Shown here: in pieces, positions 62,657 through 64,000 of the stretch
How the letters are laid out: each line of letters begins with the position of its first letter
How positions within the stretch are numbered: position 1 is the stretch's first letter
Origin: Umezawaea endophytica
Lineage (GTDB): Bacteria > Actinomycetota > Actinomycetes > Mycobacteriales > Pseudonocardiaceae
Reading direction: 5' to 3'
Length of the DNA stretch: 64,000 nt
Assembly: GCF_025061645.1 (NCBI RefSeq)
Contig: NZ_JANYMP010000002.1
Location: 436,494-500,493, forward strand
The notes under the pieces: model-generated
What the model was told of the DNA's origin: nothing
The model's input: the letters and a program-made list of their open reading frames with translations, nothing else
Database searches by the model: none
Made by a program: the position numbers and the translations under genes

Positions 62657-63583
62657 CTAGGTGGCGGGCAGCGGGGTGAGGGCGGCGCTGACGATGGCCG
62701 CGACCCGCGACTTGGCGTCGTCCGTGGACACTCCTGATTGGACGGTCAGCACGGCGACCGCGTAGCGGCCGTCCACGACACCCGAGCTGTGCAGGTACAC
62801 GTCGTTCGGCTGGTAGTACATCCAGCCCTGCTTGGCGTACGCGGCGCGGCTGCCGCGCGCGGCCCCGTCGAGCAGCCCGAAGAACTGGTCGAACCCGTCC
62901 GCCGCCTCCTGCCGGGCGTCGGTCAGCGCGTCGACGACCAGGTCTCGGTCAGCCTCGGTCATCTTGCCGCCCAGGACGTACTGGTAGAGCCGCACCATGT
63001 CGTCGGCCGTCACGACGACCTCGCCCCACTGGGACGGGTCGTCCGGCGGGTGCGTGCCGGTCATCCCGACCCGCTGGGCGACCCGGTCCACCGCGCCCAT
63101 CCCGTCGAACCTGGTCCACATCACGTCCATCGCGCTGTCGTCGCTGTAGCTCAGCGCGCGCTCGACCAGGTCGAGGTCTTCGTCGGACAGCCCCAGTTCG
63201 CCCGCGGCGCGGCGGTCGAGCATGTCGACCACGAGCAGCAGCTTGCTCAGGGACGCCGAGTAGAACGGCTTCTCGCCGCCGCGGCCGACCAGTTCGCCGG
63301 TCTGCAAGTCCATGATCGCGACACCCAGGTCCACGGAGTCGCTCGCCGACTCCTCCGCCGCCGCCAAGCCGGTGCCGAGGTCGACCCGAGGCGCGGGCTG
63401 GGCGGGCGTGGTGTCCGCCGCGGGCGGGGCCGCGTAGCCCCTGGTGTCCGGAGCGGCCGCGGCGGCGGGTGGCGGCGAGGTGTCCGGCGAGTCGGAGTCC
63501 TGCGCGAGGAACGCGGAGGAGGTGATCGCCACCATCAAGGCGATCACCCCGGAGAGGCCGATCCGTCGCGCACGTTCACCCAC
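62657..63583 (-). CDS. exported serine hydrolase, class A beta-lactamase-like
   Basis: The 308-residue protein has an N-terminal hydrophobic segment (residues 9-27), an Ala/Pro-rich linker and a beta-lactamase-type domain. The catalytic SxxK is SLSK (Ser111-Lys114). SDD at 147-149 takes the place of SDN, and KQG (AKQGWMYY) takes the place of KTG. No ExxLN omega-loop Glu is obvious, so it may be a carboxypeptidase-like or inactive relative rather than a true lactamase. GTG at 63583 is preceded by TTACTAACT, which suggests a leaderless transcript. Confidence 0.82.
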   Translation of the reverse strand: MGERARRIGLSGVIALMVAITSSAFLAQDSDSPDTSPPPAAAAAPDTRGYAAPPAADTTPAQPAPRVDLGTGLAAAEESASDSVDLGVAIMDLQTGELVGRGGEKPFYSASLSKLLLVVDMLDRRAAGELGLSDEDLDLVERALSYSDDSAMDVMWTRFDGMGAVDRVAQRVGMTGTHPPDDPSQWGEVVVTADDMVRLYQYVLGGKMTEADRDLVVDALTDARQEAADGFDQFFGLLDGAARGSRAAYAKQGWMYYQPNDVYLHSSGVVDGRYAVAVLTVQSGVSTDDAKSRVAAIVSAALTPLPAT

Positions 63584-63601
63584 AGTTAGTAACTGAACGC
63601 T

Positions 63602-64000
63602 TCACAACCTCCTGATGTCGAGCTTTTCCTCCTGTGCGGTTCCTGAAGACTCATCTCGTTGCACTACGTAACCGCCACCGTGGGACACTTCGGACACCAC
63701 TTGGACTAGTTCGGTCCCCCGGTAGAGCAATCCGGCGCCGTCGTCGGTGCAGTACGTGAGCGGGAGTTCGCCGGACGCCACGGCGGCGTGAACGGCGGGC
63801 CGGCGCGTCTTCTCGGAGTCGTAGTGCACGCCGTTGCCGTACGGGAGCAGCGCGAGGCCGTCCGTGACGACCCGCAGCTCCGGCCCGAACGAGTCGGTGG
63901 TGCCGCCCACGTGCCAGCAGATGGACCCGGCGGACACGCCGCTGAGCACGACCCCTGCCTGCCACGCCTCGCGCAGCACCTCCCCGAGCCCGTGCACCCG
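63602..64000 (-). CDS. peptidase S51 (dipeptidase E)-like protein, 5' part outside the window
   Basis: The last 131 or more residues are visible. They contain GVVLSGVSAGSICWHVGG, the S51 nucleophile elbow with the catalytic Ser in SAGS. YGNGVHYDSEKTRRPAVHAAV, with the conserved His, and LTYCTDDGAGLLYRG follow. The family cleaves Asp-Xaa dipeptides or related substrates. The frame is open to the window edge, so the start lies beyond 64000. The C terminus is at 63602. Confidence 0.85.
   Translation of the reverse strand, partial: RVHGLGEVLREAWQAGVVLSGVSAGSICWHVGGTTDSFGPELRVVTDGLALLPYGNGVHYDSEKTRRPAVHAAVASGELPLTYCTDDGAGLLYRGTELVQVVSEVSHGGGYVVQRDESSGTAQEEKLDIRRL

Overview
The window is a chromosomal segment from a high-GC actinomycete. 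GTG starts, 4-base ATGA/GTGA stop-start overlaps, leaderless-looking promoters and strong GC3 bias are seen throughout. The core gene order is lepA ... sulfite reductase/cysH ... hemW-hrcA-dnaJ-rsmE ... phoH-ybeY-CNNM-(cytidine deaminase-like)-era-recO-uppS ... zur-smtB ... glyS. It matches the backbone I know from Mycobacterium and other Mycobacteriales/Pseudonocardiales. The secreted enzymes and overall style suggest a Pseudonocardiaceae member (Lentzea/Saccharothrix/Actinosynnema-like). That placement is inference. I saw no tRNA, rRNA, CRISPR array, transposase or integrase.

Layout. 0-8.2 kb: an SPFH membrane protein with a ribbon-helix-helix partner behind a 16-bp palindrome, a GNAT, a secreted PL6-type lyase, a three-gene circularly permuted ATP-grasp/alpha-E/transglutaminase operon, a DUF4142 protein and a PemK/MazF-fold protein. 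8.3-10.2 kb: lepA. 10.3-26.3 kb: an accessory-looking stretch with an HD hydrolase resembling small alarmone hydrolases, a GH18 chitinase with a DasR-type operator, nitronate monooxygenase, two tandem DUF885 metalloproteases, an APC permease, an FrnE-like DsbA protein, a quinone reductase-like dehydrogenase, a secreted RNase with a barstar inhibitor, AraC and methyltransferase genes, an enoyl-CoA hydratase and a DJ-1/MarR operon with tandem operators.

26.4-35.1 kb is one sulfur-assimilation operon read leftward: leader peptide, sulfite reductase, a 54-residue zinc-ribbon protein, an Fe-S APS reductase, cysD, cysN, an SsuABC-type transporter and sirohydrochlorin chelatase. There is no cysC, which fits direct APS reduction. 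35.1-48.6 kb is the rightward housekeeping block from hemW to uppS plus two small hypothetical genes. 48.7-51.6 kb holds a perfect 24-bp inverted repeat and a GH78-like secreted rhamnosidase. 51.7-54.4 kb is a probable zinc locus (DUF318 permease, TIGR03943-like protein, Zur, SmtB/ArsR). 54.4-57.8 kb has small accessory genes including a TetR/FAD-monooxygenase pair and a TPR protein. 57.9-64 kb holds glyS, a helix-turn-helix-MurA fusion, a DUF1996 exported protein, a beta-lactamase-like serine hydrolase and a truncated S51 peptidase that runs off the edge.

The most noteworthy items are the hidden short genes in the sulfur operon (leader peptide and zinc ribbon), the operator candidates at 1202, 11301, 23856, 51612 and 51753, the HTH-MurA fusion and the long palindrome at 48692.
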